In this document: piece by piece, positions 1 to 8,460 of the stretch
Layout of the letters: every line of letters starts with the position of its first letter
Position numbering within the stretch: position 1 is the stretch's first letter
Source of the DNA: an uncultured bacterium
GTDB taxonomy: Bacteria; Actinomycetota; Coriobacteriia; Coriobacteriales; Coriobacteriaceae
Direction: 5' to 3'
Assembly (NCBI GenBank): GCA_905215115.1
Contig: CAJMOP010000010.1
Coordinates: 1 to 32,268, forward strand
DNA length: 32,268 bases
The notes under the pieces: model-generated
Databases searched by the model: none
What the model was told of the DNA's origin: nothing
The model's input: only the letters and a program-made list of their open reading frames with translations
Program-made: the position numbers and the translations under genes

Positions 1-55
1 GAGGGTCTGACTACGAATCAGAACGTCATAGGTTCGAATCCTATACGCCGCACCA
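1..55 (+). tRNA. tRNA-Arg(ACG), 5' end cut off by the window
   Basis: The anticodon stem TCTGA/TCAGA (6-10 and 18-22) encloses the loop CTACGAA, with anticodon ACG at 13-15, which reads CGN arginine codons once A34 is converted to inosine. A T-arm with a TTCGAAT loop (28-44), the 3' acceptor strand ACGCCGC, discriminator A and an encoded CCA (53-55) follow. The acceptor 5' strand and most of the D-arm lie left of the window. An intrinsic terminator follows within about 10 bases. Confidence 0.93.
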
Positions 56-65
56 TTTGAGATTA

Positions 66-94
66 AAGCTCCCGGCAACGGGGGCTTTTCTTTT
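66..94 (+). terminator. Intrinsic terminator of tRNA-Arg
   Basis: A 9-bp stem (66-74 with 79-87, one U-G pair) closed by a GCAA tetraloop is followed directly by TTCTTTT. It sits 11 bases after the tRNA CCA end. Confidence 0.85.
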
Positions 95-109
95 ACGTAA
101 GCACTGCAT

Positions 110-198
110 GGATTCGAACCTCGGTCGAGGCGCGAGCGTGAAGCGGACGATTTCTTATCGACTCGTGTAAGATTTCGAGTAAGCGCCTCGGTGAATCC
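110..198. repeat. Imperfect palindrome starting with an inverted tRNA T-arm copy
   Basis: The 12 bases at 110-121 are the exact reverse complement of the tRNA-Arg T-arm at 30-41. The outer ends GGATTC (110-115) and GAATCC (193-198) are complementary, as are CGAGGCGC (126-133) and GCGCCTCG (183-190). The interior holds smaller hairpins, for example ACTCG and CGAGT around 160-180. Its left end resembles the element at 2921-3059: both have GGATTCGAACC, then GAGG, then GCGT-AAGC. It is probably a degenerate member of the same family. No protein-coding content is seen. Confidence 0.5.
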
Positions 199-241
199 GC
201 GGCGTGCTCTTTCTCCAAACGACCGATCAGGGTGATATTTC

Positions 242-2683
242 GTGGCAGAGCGTCCGACATACAAGCTCAGGTTTCTCGATCCCAAGAAGCGCTTTCCGGC
301 GATGTCCGAGCAGCCTGCGGGACGCTCATATGGCGTGGTCTGGAAACTCTTTGGCGAGGATCAGCATGAATCTTGTTATGTCGTCGAATTCGTTGGCAAA
401 AGCCATGTGTCGCTTTTGGGCTACGTAAGCGTTTCGGGTGAGGTGTACAAGGTGGACCGCCCCGTTAGCGAGGCTCCGCTGCCCAACGATCCCGACATGG
501 AACTGGTCCTTGACGAGTCGGACTCCGGTATTGGTGAGATTGTGGTTCGGGGAGCCAACGGCACAATGCGCGCGTGCGCGCGAACCGTCGGCTCTCCCGA
601 AGGCCCCATGCGCGAACAGTCCGATCACGAGACATGGAATTCGACCCGCTCCCTTCCTTACGGTGAGTTCATGGCATCGATGTTCCTGCGCTACGTGATA
701 TTCGCTGACTCCGAAAATACCATTGCGAGCACGGCGGACGCCGACGGACTCGACGAGGGTATGCAAAACGTTGTCGACAAGATCAAGCTCGTAAAGTTGC
801 CCGAGCCGGTCGAGGTGTTTTTGGGCTTTAACACGACACCGCTACCTGACGCTATCGAGACGCTGCTCTACCGCGTTGACCATGCCGAGAATCCGAGCGG
901 TATCGAGCGCTATGCCGCCGCCCTTATGAGTGAAATTGACTTGCCCCGCTTGCGCACCATCGCCGCTAAGTCCGAGATGAGCCTGGCTCGCATCGATCGC
1001 TCAAAGCTTTTCTATCTCAATTTTGATCGCAGCCTGCTGGACCAGGACGAGATTGACATGCTGCTTGCCATCGAGTGCCGTCTTAACCGTCTCTCCGGCA
1101 TCCTTGAGCACATCGGGGCCGGATTGGTCCCTGCGGCATCCTCGCCGAGCCTTGAGGGCTGCGCGCTCTTTGATGCGTGGCATATCGCCAAGACGACCAA
1201 CGATGTTCCCCGACTGCTCGATACAACCTCGAGCGACAACCCGTGGTCCAAACCGGGAACGGTGGCTTGCCAGCCGGGCGGTGAGTGGGATGTGCGTACC
1301 CGCTTCGCGCGTATTGTCGAGGCGCTTAACGTGGTCACGCGGCTCGACTATACCTATCGGGCAAACGTTGCCGAGGGGATTATGCTCGTTCGGTTTGGGC
1401 AGTCTGTCGTTGATGCCATGCCGCAACGTGAATACGACGCTCAAGATGACGCCTGGCACGAGCTGGACGAGGACACGCGCACGATCTGGGCCGCGGAGCA
1501 CGATGCGCGCGTGGCGCTCACGCTTGCGGCAGCGTGTTTTGCCGCGGGCACCTGCATCACGCGCTGCTATGTGCAGATTGCTGCTCCCGACAGTGAGCAG
1601 GGCGAGTGCGTTGTCGCAACGTATTTCTTTGGGCGCGCGGCCTATCTGGCCGATTGCGTGCCTGTCGCCAAGGATCTTGAGAGCATGGACATGGACGATA
1701 TGCCGTGCAAGCGTGTGCTTGAGGCATATGAGTCAACCGCTCCGGAGACGATTGAACCTGCGGAGGTTCATGCTCGTCCGCGTGATGACCATCGCATGCT
1801 GCCGCCGGCGCTGCGCGATCTGCTGCTTGCCGATGCGGCTGACGAGCTGGAGGTCATGGAAGAGGACGACGACCCATACGTTGCCCGTGTTGTTGAATTG
1901 CGCGAGCAGGCAAAAGTCGACCGTACAGGTGCTTTTGAAGGCTTTTCCCGTCTTGTTGAGGAGTTGGAGGCTAAGTGCGCCGTCGCCGAGCTTTTGGCGA
2001 CAGGTCCGGTTCAAACGCAGTTTTGCGATAACCAGCTGGTGCGCATGGTGCTACCGGTGTTGGAAGAAGACCGCTCTGTGCGAATCCTTCGTGCGCCCGA
2101 TGCGCTGTACTTTGCCCAGCACGAGATCTGCAGCTTTTACGCCGAGCAAGAGGACTTTGAACGAGCACTGCCCGAGGTGCGCCATCTTTACGATCTGGCG
2201 TGCTCGTCCATGCAGTCGCACTTTGCGCTCATCAACGTGCTTGCGCGTCTGGAGCGCTTTGACGAGATTATCGAGGTGGCGCGCCACGGCCTACGTATTG
2301 CCAGCGATCGTTCTGCAATCGGCTACCTGTTCTATCGCTTGGCGTTTGCCTATTGGAATTGCGATCAGCTCGACCTGGCGCTGGCTTGTTACCGTCTGGT
2401 GCCGCGCGGCGAGGAGTCGGGCAGCAGCGCGCTGGAAGAAATGCAGGGTCTTATGAACGAGATGGGCGTCAGCGAGCCTCCGACGTTCGAGGAAGCGGTC
2501 GAGACCATCCGCAAGGCTGGACTCGAGCTGCCGCCGGTGTCCGCCGTGACGAATCAGCTTGCCGATGCCGCTGTGCAACTGGTCGACAACGGCTTCTTTT
2601 TCCTGGCACGCGGTTGCATCTTCCAAATGTGGCGCACCATGGGCAACGACGAGCTCGGCTCTCTCAACCGCTCGCTGGGGTAG
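242..2683 (+). CDS. Hypothetical protein with C-terminal TPR-like helices
   Basis: The 813-residue product is not recognised. The start is GTG at 242, with a weak SD-like AGGGTG upstream; an in-frame ATG at 302 lacks a better site. No signal peptide or membrane segment is visible, so it is probably cytoplasmic. Residues about 1-130 are beta-rich and residues about 150-560 are mixed and acidic. From about residue 615 to 740, paired helices of tetratricopeptide character appear (for example FYAEQEDFERALPEV, LARLERFDEIIEVARHGL and LAFAYWNCDQLDLALACY). The TPR-like part suggests a protein-binding scaffold, but no catalytic motif was found. It stands alone between two tRNA genes. An SD-like AAGGAGG just after the stop (about 2695) has no gene behind it. 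Confidence 0.85.
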   Translation: MAERPTYKLRFLDPKKRFPAMSEQPAGRSYGVVWKLFGEDQHESCYVVEFVGKSHVSLLGYVSVSGEVYKVDRPVSEAPLPNDPDMELVLDESDSGIGEIVVRGANGTMRACARTVGSPEGPMREQSDHETWNSTRSLPYGEFMASMFLRYVIFADSENTIASTADADGLDEGMQNVVDKIKLVKLPEPVEVFLGFNTTPLPDAIETLLYRVDHAENPSGIERYAAALMSEIDLPRLRTIAAKSEMSLARIDRSKLFYLNFDRSLLDQDEIDMLLAIECRLNRLSGILEHIGAGLVPAASSPSLEGCALFDAWHIAKTTNDVPRLLDTTSSDNPWSKPGTVACQPGGEWDVRTRFARIVEALNVVTRLDYTYRANVAEGIMLVRFGQSVVDAMPQREYDAQDDAWHELDEDTRTIWAAEHDARVALTLAAACFAAGTCITRCYVQIAAPDSEQGECVVATYFFGRAAYLADCVPVAKDLESMDMDDMPCKRVLEAYESTAPETIEPAEVHARPRDDHRMLPPALRDLLLADAADELEVMEEDDDPYVARVVELREQAKVDRTGAFEGFSRLVEELEAKCAVAELLATGPVQTQFCDNQLVRMVLPVLEEDRSVRILRAPDALYFAQHEICSFYAEQEDFERALPEVRHLYDLACSSMQSHFALINVLARLERFDEIIEVARHGLRIASDRSAIGYLFYRLAFAYWNCDQLDLALACYRLVPRGEESGSSALEEMQGLMNEMGVSEPPTFEEAVETIRKAGLELPPVSAVTNQLADAAVQLVDNGFFFLARGCIFQMWRTMGNDELGSLNRSLG

Positions 2684-2758
2684 GCGAAGCTTTCAAGGAG
2701 GAAAGGCTGCTAGGCAATTAGAAAATTTCCTCTTGCTCATCCTTGGCTGTTTGGTTAC

Positions 2759-2764
2759 TATAGA
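2759..2764 (+). promoter_or_regulatory. Possible -10 box of tRNA-Ser
   Basis: TATAGA lies 12 bases before the tRNA 5' end, the usual distance for a short leader. No convincing -35 box is seen at 16-18 bp; TTGCTC lies about 20 bp upstream. Confidence 0.4.
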
Positions 2765-2775
2765 ACGGCTGTTAC

Positions 2776-2866
2776 GGAGAGCTGACCGAGAGGCCGAAGG
2801 TGCTCGCCTGCTAAGCGAGTATGCCCCAAAAGGGCATCTGGGGTTCGAATCCCCAGCTCTCCGCCA
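2776..2866 (+). tRNA. tRNA-Ser(GCT)
   Basis: The acceptor strands GGAGAGC (2776-2782) and GCTCTCC (2856-2862) pair, followed by discriminator G and an encoded CCA. The anticodon stem CTCGC/GCGAG (2803-2819) encloses CTGCTAA, with anticodon GCT at 2810-2812, which reads AGC/AGU serine codons. The long variable arm (ATGCCCC..GGGCAT, about 2821-2836) is diagnostic of the serine class. The last 18 bases of the gene plus three more are duplicated at 3039-3059. Confidence 0.96.
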
Positions 2867-2880
2867 GTAAGACTTTAAAG

Positions 2881-2906
2881 AAGGGTTCCGAAAGGGGCCC
2901 TTTTTT
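2881..2906 (+). terminator. Intrinsic terminator of tRNA-Ser
   Basis: A 9-bp stem (2881-2889 with 2894-2902, two U-G pairs) with a GAAA loop runs into six T's. It is closely related to the terminator at 3071-3096. Confidence 0.9.
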
Positions 2907-2920
2907 AGTTGAACCACGTT

Positions 2921-3059
2921 AGCTGGGGATTCGAACCCGAGAGGGCACGGGCGTTAAGCAAACGCGAAAGCGTTTGTAGCCCGTGGGCGAAAAGCCGCCA
3001 GGCTTTGAAGCCGGAGGGCATGCGCAGCATGCCCGGACATCCCCAGCTCTCCGCCAGTA
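2921..3059. mobile_element. Folded non-coding element bounded by tRNA-Ser 3'-end sequence
   Basis: The left end (2921-2938) is the reverse complement of the tRNA-Ser T-arm and adjoining acceptor bases. The right end (3039-3059) is a 21-bp direct copy of the tRNA-Ser 3' end (2849-2869), including CCA. GCTGGGGAT (2922-2930) and ATCCCCAGC (3039-3047) form a closing stem. Inside are a nested hairpin (CACGGGC with GCCCGTG, enclosing AAACGC-GAAA-GCGTTT), a small GGCTT/AAGCC hairpin and GGGCATGC-GCA-GCATGCCC. No ORF is convincing. The direct repeat of a tRNA 3' end with its terminator on both sides resembles attachment-site duplication, so a tiny tRNA-targeting element or a structured RNA are the main readings. 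Integration is inference. Confidence 0.5.
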
Positions 3060-3070
3060 TGAATTGAAAG

Positions 3071-3096
3071 AAGGGTCCCATCTGGGGCCCTTTTTT
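3071..3096 (+). terminator. Duplicated intrinsic terminator
   Basis: The stem 3071-3079 with 3084-3092 (one U-G pair) and an ATCT loop is followed by TTTTTT. Sequence and placement mirror the tRNA-Ser terminator at 2881-2906, here behind the partial tRNA 3'-end copy. Confidence 0.85.
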
Positions 3097-3110
3097 GGTG
3101 CGGAGAAAGG

Positions 3111-3129
3111 AGGCTGGGGATTCGAACCT
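3111..3129. repeat. Third inverted tRNA-Ser T-arm fragment
   Basis: GGCTGGGGATTCGAACC repeats the left end of the element at 2921 and again lies about 15 bases after a terminator. It then stops at the A-tract of the dacA terminator, so it looks like a truncated further unit. Confidence 0.5.
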
Positions 3130-3130
3130 C

Positions 3131-3160
3131 AAAAAAGGAGGCATCCTTTCGGACGCCTCC
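3131..3160 (-). terminator. Intrinsic terminator of the D,D-carboxypeptidase gene
   Basis: Read on the minus strand, a 10-bp GGAGGCGTCC stem with a GAAA loop (3137-3160) is followed by TTTTTT (3136-3131). Its only non-canonical pair is G-U in the minus-strand RNA. It lies 28 bases past the stop codon. Confidence 0.88.
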
Positions 3161-3187
3161 CTTCAGTGGGCTTATTATTCTTGCGCA

Positions 3188-4528
3188 CTACACCTCGGGC
3201 GCCTTGGCGACGGTCTCGCTTTCTGTCGTGAGCGGGCGGTTGTCGATGCGGCGGCCCAAGCGATCGAGCTTCACGAGTAGCCACTCAATGGGATTCGGCC
3301 CTGCGCCTTCCTCGTCGGCAACCAGGTCCATGACGGCGATCTTGGTGCCATCCTGCTTGAGCGTAACGCTGCCCACCTTGTCGCCCACATGCACCGTGCC
3401 CGAAAGATCGTCGTAGCTAACCTTTTCGGTCACCTCGCCGGCAAGGGAAAACACGGTCGCTTGCGCCGTAGGATCGGCGAGCGTGGCGTCGATCGTCTTA
3501 TCCGTCCAGTCGGTTTGGCCAATGCGCGCCATAAGTGGGTTGCCGTTGGCGGTCTTTTCCTGCGTGTTGGCGATTGCGACCGTCACCTTGTGACCGTAGT
3601 ACCAATTGGCAAGGGTTGCGGTATCGGTAAAGCGCTGGTCGGTGGTGGTGGAGTTCAAAACGACGGTGTAGATCTCGTCGCCATCGCGGTTGTAGGCACC
3701 CGTAAAGCAATAGCCTGCATCATCGGTGGTGCCGGTCTTGCCACCGATGTTGCCATCTTGGCCTAGCAAATAGTTATGCGTGTCCATGGAATGCGAATGG
3801 TCGGTGCCGTCGGCGCCCGTGACCTCGATCCAGGAATCTTCGCTCGCTACGACCTCGCGGATCGTGTCGTTTTTCATGGCCTCCTGCATCATCAGCGCTA
3901 CGTCGTGTGCGGTTGAGTGCATATCGCCAGCCCACTCATCAAAGTCCAGACCATGCGGGTTTTCAAAAAGCGTGCCGGCGCAACCGAGCTTCTTAGCGCG
4001 CTCGTTCATGGCTTTCACAAATGTTGCCTCGGCGTCTTTGGTCTTAGGGTCGATCTTCTTGCCCACATATTCGGCGAGCACGATGGCGGCGTCGTTGCCC
4101 GAGGGAATCATCAGGCCGCGCAGTGCCTGCTTCACGGTGAGCTCGTCGCCTTCGAGTAGGCCGGCTGTTGAATTGCCCACGGTGGCTGCGGCGTTGCTCA
4201 CCGTGGCCTTCTCGTCCATCTTGCAATTCTCGACGGTTAGGATTGCGGTCATGACCTTGGTGATCGAGGCAATCTTGACCTGCTCATCGGCGCCGCGGGC
4301 ATAGTAGACGGTGCCGTCTTTGCCCATGACGAGGGCATTGGTCGCATCGATATCGGGCAGGTTTTCGGCCGTGATGCCGCGCGCATCGGCGGTTTTGCCA
4401 CAAACATTGTCGGTCGTGAGTACTTGGGCGCCGGCGACGGTGGGCACGCCAGCGGCAAGGGCGATAGCGCAGACAAAGCCGGCGGCAAGCTGGGCTGAGC
4501 GCTTTGCAAAAGAGGTGAGGGACTTCAC
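3188..4528 (-). CDS. dacA: Serine D-Ala-D-Ala carboxypeptidase (PBP5/DacA type, S11)
   Basis: This enzyme trims the terminal D-alanine from peptidoglycan stem peptides outside the membrane. The three active-site motifs are present: SITK (nucleophile serine and lysine), SGND, and KTGTT in GGKTGTT. A C-terminal PBP5-like beta domain follows. The open frame extends to 4639, but its first 37 residues look non-coding and contain a likely -10 box. Starting at GTG 4528 gives a classical signal peptide: a K/R-rich start, the LAAGFVCAIALAAGV core and cleavage near VAGA. The SD for that GTG is weak, so the exact start is uncertain. The product is about 446 residues. The gene is divergent from a VanRS-like pair, which suggests linked cell-wall control. 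Confidence 0.9.
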   Translation of the reverse strand: MKSLTSFAKRSAQLAAGFVCAIALAAGVPTVAGAQVLTTDNVCGKTADARGITAENLPDIDATNALVMGKDGTVYYARGADEQVKIASITKVMTAILTVENCKMDEKATVSNAAATVGNSTAGLLEGDELTVKQALRGLMIPSGNDAAIVLAEYVGKKIDPKTKDAEATFVKAMNERAKKLGCAGTLFENPHGLDFDEWAGDMHSTAHDVALMMQEAMKNDTIREVVASEDSWIEVTGADGTDHSHSMDTHNYLLGQDGNIGGKTGTTDDAGYCFTGAYNRDGDEIYTVVLNSTTTDQRFTDTATLANWYYGHKVTVAIANTQEKTANGNPLMARIGQTDWTDKTIDATLADPTAQATVFSLAGEVTEKVSYDDLSGTVHVGDKVGSVTLKQDGTKIAVMDLVADEEGAGPNPIEWLLVKLDRLGRRIDNRPLTTESETVAKAPEV

Positions 4529-4567
4529 GGATTTCGCTTTCGACGGGATGGTCTCTTCTGGAACTAG

Positions 4568-4573
4568 AGTATA
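4568..4573 (-). promoter_or_regulatory. Likely -10 box of dacA
   Basis: TATACT on the minus strand would start transcription near 4561, about 30 bases before the GTG at 4528. It lies inside the longest open frame, which argues against the upstream start at 4639. No strong -35 box was identified. Confidence 0.45.
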
Positions 4574-4639
4574 TCGTTTGCCGGCGTCGGCGATCATCGC
4601 GTGCGTGCGTGGCCCACATCCGCGCCCGAACGGGCACAA

Positions 4640-4666
4640 GGGTGCTTAAGGCCGACTTAATCACCC
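4640..4666. promoter_or_regulatory. 27-bp interrupted palindrome between divergent genes
   Basis: GGGTG-N-TTAAG-N5-CTTAA-N-CACCC is perfectly symmetrical. It lies between dacA (minus) and the response regulator gene, about 35 bp upstream of the CATAAT (4700-4705) that may be the latter's -10 box. It is a candidate operator for autoregulation and for dacA. Confidence 0.5.
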
Positions 4667-4725
4667 ACGCTTGTTGTGTGTGGCGTGCGTCGCCTCGGGC
4701 ATAATGGAGCGCGAGAGGAGCACGC

Positions 4726-5421
4726 ATGAACGAGCGCATTTTGGTAGTTGATGACGAGAAGGCCATCGCCGACTTGGTTGGTATCTACCTTACAAAAGAG
4801 GGCTTTGATGTCCAGATTGCCTATAGCGGGGCCGATGCTGCCAAGGCAATCCTGGAGCAGGAGTTCGATCTGGCACTGTTGGATGTCATGCTGCCCGATA
4901 TCGATGGCTTTGAGCTACTGCGTACGATCCGTTTCAGCCATACCTATCCTGTGATCATGCTGACGGCGCGCGATGCCCAGCAAGACAAGATCGAGGGCCT
5001 TTCGCTTGGCGCGGACGATTACGTGGTTAAGCCGTTCCGTCCGCTGGAGCTCATCGCGCGCGTGCACGCTCAGCTTCGCCGCTACACCAGCTACGGTAGC
5101 CGCTCGCAGGCGGCCGAGTCGCCGACCATCCAGCTCGACGGCCTGGAGATCAACCGCGATGCTCGTTCCGTAACGGTGGACGGTGCACCGGTACGCCTCA
5201 CGCCCATCGAGTATTCCATCTTGCTGTATCTGGTTGAGCATCGCGGCAGCGTGGTAGCCGTGGAGGATCTGTTCCGCGCGGTGTGGAACGAGGATTTTAT
5301 GCCCGGCTCCAACAATACGGTGATGGTGCACATTCGCCACCTGCGCGAAAAGATTGGCGACGACGCTCAAAAGCCGCGCTTTATCAAAAACGTCTGGGGC
5401 GTCGGCTACATAATCGAATAG
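4726..5421 (+). CDS. VanR-like OmpR-family response regulator
   Basis: The 231-residue product has a receiver domain (about 1-115) with acidic pocket VVDDE (D9, D10), phospho-acceptor D53 in LLDVMLP, T80 and K102. A winged-helix DNA-binding domain (about 130-231) ends in NVWGVGYIIE. The stretch KPFRPLELIARVHAQLRRY is typical of VanR-type regulators, known for controlling D-Ala-D-Lac resistance genes; no vanHAX genes are present here. The SD AGAGGAG precedes ATG 4726 at good spacing. The sensor kinase begins 25 bases after the stop, so the two form an operon. The divergent D,D-carboxypeptidase is a plausible target, by context only. Confidence 0.93.
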   Translation: MNERILVVDDEKAIADLVGIYLTKEGFDVQIAYSGADAAKAILEQEFDLALLDVMLPDIDGFELLRTIRFSHTYPVIMLTARDAQQDKIEGLSLGADDYVVKPFRPLELIARVHAQLRRYTSYGSRSQAAESPTIQLDGLEINRDARSVTVDGAPVRLTPIEYSILLYLVEHRGSVVAVEDLFRAVWNEDFMPGSNNTVMVHIRHLREKIGDDAQKPRFIKNVWGVGYIIE

Positions 5422-5446
5422 CGCCTTTGATGGTGGGGAAGTGGAT

Positions 5447-6685
5447 ATGACAAAAGACGATAGGCAGGCATTCGAGGTGCCCGATCGACTCTTTGAATAC
5501 GTACGGGCAGTCGTCGACAACCGCGCGCTTGCGACGGTGCTGCTCTTTTTGCTGAGCCTGCTGCTGATTGGCATCGACAACATCGCCGGAGTCTTAGCGG
5601 TGCTGCTTGTCGGCTTTTTGCTGATCGATCGATTCGAAATCGTGCGCCGTTGCGTGGTGATTGGCGGTGCCGCGTGGGCCATGACGTTGGCGATTGGCGC
5701 CATGGCGCTCGGCGGCATCGAAGGGCCGGTGTTGTTCGATGCCGGCTTTGTATTCAACATGCTTGGCTTTGTGCTGGCGCTTGCCGTGTGCGTGCTGTTC
5801 TTTTGCGGCCGCGCCCTGTACTACCATGGCTACGAGCAGGGCGAGCAGCATGCCGATTGTGTGCTGGCCGCTCGTATTCAAGATCGCCTGATCGATCACC
5901 CCGACACCTGGGATAACATCGACGGCGACTTCTTGGAGGTCGAGGGCGCCCTTAACCGCGTGCGTGACCGTGAGCGCAAGGTGCAGCAAGCTCTGCGTGA
6001 CGAGTCGCATCGCAAGGACGATTTGGTCACGTACTTGGCACATGACCTACGCACCCCGCTTGCCAGTGTGGTGGGCTATCTTTCGCTGCTGCAAGAGGCT
6101 CCTGAGCTGCCGGTTGAGCAACGTGCGCGCTTTACGGGCGTGGCACTCGACAAGGCGCACCGGCTCGATGCGCTCATCGAGGAGTTCTTCGACATCACGC
6201 GCTTTGATTTCCACGATATCGTGCTCACCCGCAGCTACGTCGATTTGGGGCTCTTACTGGCACAGGTGGCCGACGAGTTCTATCCCATTCTCAACGAACA
6301 GCATAAAGAAGCCCAGGTTGATATCTGCGAGGATCTGACGGTGCTCGTGGACGGCGACAAGATGGCTCGCGTATTCAACAACATCATGAAAAACGCCGTT
6401 GCCTATAGCTATGAAGGCTCGATGATCACGATTGAGGCCAGACGTTTGGGTAACGGCGGCGTGCGCGTACGATTTATAAACCAGGGCGATCCGATCCCTG
6501 AGCCAAAGCTCAAGGTGATCTTTGAGAAGTTCTATCGCCTGGATGCGGCGCGTGCGACCAATCGCGGCGGCGCTGGGCTGGGTCTCGCCATCGCCAAGGA
6601 GATTGTATGCGCGCATGGCGGCACCATCGCGTGCGAATCGACGCCCGAGCATACCGTTTTTACCATCGAGCTGCCCGCCGCGTAG
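5447..6685 (+). CDS. VanS-like sensor histidine kinase
   Basis: The membrane kinase is partner of the preceding regulator. N-terminal hydrophobic stretches (about residues 28-60, 68-90 and 100-122) give three or four membrane segments and almost no extracellular domain, so any signal is probably sensed in or near the membrane. A linker leads to the HisKA domain with phospho-acceptor H199 in LAHDLRTPL, then the HATPase_c domain with N-box NNIMKNAV, FEKFYRLD and GGAGLGLAIAKEI. ATG 5447 is chosen over GTG 5441 because GGGGAA lies 7 bases before the ATG and abuts the GTG. The product is about 412 residues. Confidence 0.92.
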   Translation: MTKDDRQAFEVPDRLFEYVRAVVDNRALATVLLFLLSLLLIGIDNIAGVLAVLLVGFLLIDRFEIVRRCVVIGGAAWAMTLAIGAMALGGIEGPVLFDAGFVFNMLGFVLALAVCVLFFCGRALYYHGYEQGEQHADCVLAARIQDRLIDHPDTWDNIDGDFLEVEGALNRVRDRERKVQQALRDESHRKDDLVTYLAHDLRTPLASVVGYLSLLQEAPELPVEQRARFTGVALDKAHRLDALIEEFFDITRFDFHDIVLTRSYVDLGLLLAQVADEFYPILNEQHKEAQVDICEDLTVLVDGDKMARVFNNIMKNAVAYSYEGSMITIEARRLGNGGVRVRFINQGDPIPEPKLKVIFEKFYRLDAARATNRGGAGLGLAIAKEIVCAHGGTIACESTPEHTVFTIELPAA

Positions 6686-6788
6686 CGTAGGCGCCCTTAC
6701 AAACACCTGACAATGCGCTCACGTGCGTATGAGCCGCGGTTTCTACTATCGATACTGCTGAATTGATATCGACGTGGAGGTATGCGGT

Positions 6789-7664
<876 letters not shown>

Positions 7665-7728
7665 CGCTGTCTTTTACAGGTGCTTTTAGGGTTAAGATGC
7701 GGTCATATCGGCCGCAAAGGGGTTCAAC

Positions 7729-8457
7729 ATGATCTATTACGTCGAGGACGATGACAACATCAGGGATTTGACGGTCTACGCGCTGCGCAAGCAGGGAATC
7801 GAGGCCGAGGGCTTTTCGTGCGATGGCGAGTTTAAAGCTGCCGTGGCGCGACGGGTGCCCGATGCTGTGCTGCTCGATATCATGCTGCCCGACACCGATG
7901 GCTTGGCGATTATGCGCCGCCTGCGTGCCGATCGCCTGACGGCGACGGTGCCCATCATGATGCTTACCGCCAAGGACACCGAACTCGACAAGGTGATGGC
8001 GCTCGATGGCGGTGCCGACGATTACCTGACTAAGCCGTTTTCGCTCATGGAGCTTGCGAGCCGCTGCCGCGCACTGCTGCGTCGCGGCGGCATGGTCAAG
8101 CAGGCGAGCGATGTGCTCAGCGTGGGCGACATCGTGCTTTCGCCCAGCCATCGCGAGGTGACCGTTGCCGGCGAGCCGCTTAAGCTCACCCTGCGCGAGT
8201 TCGACCTGCTCGAGTACCTCATGCGCAAGCCCGGCGTGGTCTTTACCCGCGAGTCGTTGCTGCAGAGCGTGTGGGGCTGGGACTTCGATGGCGGTTCGCG
8301 CACCGTTGACGTGCACGTGCAGACGCTTCGCCAAAAACTGGGCGAGCATGCCAGCGCCATCGAGACCGTGCGCGGCGTGGGTTATCGCCTGGCCGAGCCT
8401 TCTGCCGGTGATGGTGCCGAAGGCGACGACACCGCGGCCACCGCATCGGAGGAGTAA
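7729..8457 (+). CDS. PhoB/PhoP-like response regulator
   Basis: The 242-residue OmpR-family regulator has acidic residues E6, D7 and D8, phospho-acceptor D50 in LLDIMLP, T80 and K102. A winged helix at about 130-225 contains LTLREFDLLEYLM and ends in TVRGVGYRL. A short acidic tail (GDGAEGDDTAATASEE) is unusual. The SD AAAGGGG precedes ATG 7729. Position after pstB and before a PhoR-like kinase suggests the phosphate-starvation regulator. Other OmpR pairs look similar, so the role is inferred from context. Confidence 0.9.
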   Translation: MIYYVEDDDNIRDLTVYALRKQGIEAEGFSCDGEFKAAVARRVPDAVLLDIMLPDTDGLAIMRRLRADRLTATVPIMMLTAKDTELDKVMALDGGADDYLTKPFSLMELASRCRALLRRGGMVKQASDVLSVGDIVLSPSHREVTVAGEPLKLTLREFDLLEYLMRKPGVVFTRESLLQSVWGWDFDGGSRTVDVHVQTLRQKLGEHASAIETVRGVGYRLAEPSAGDGAEGDDTAATASEE

Positions 8458-8460
8458 CCC

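Noticed and set aside
7665..7728. A classical Pho box before the PhoB-like gene
   Set aside because: TTTTACA and TTTTAGG are 12 bp apart rather than the expected 11 and match no published box well.
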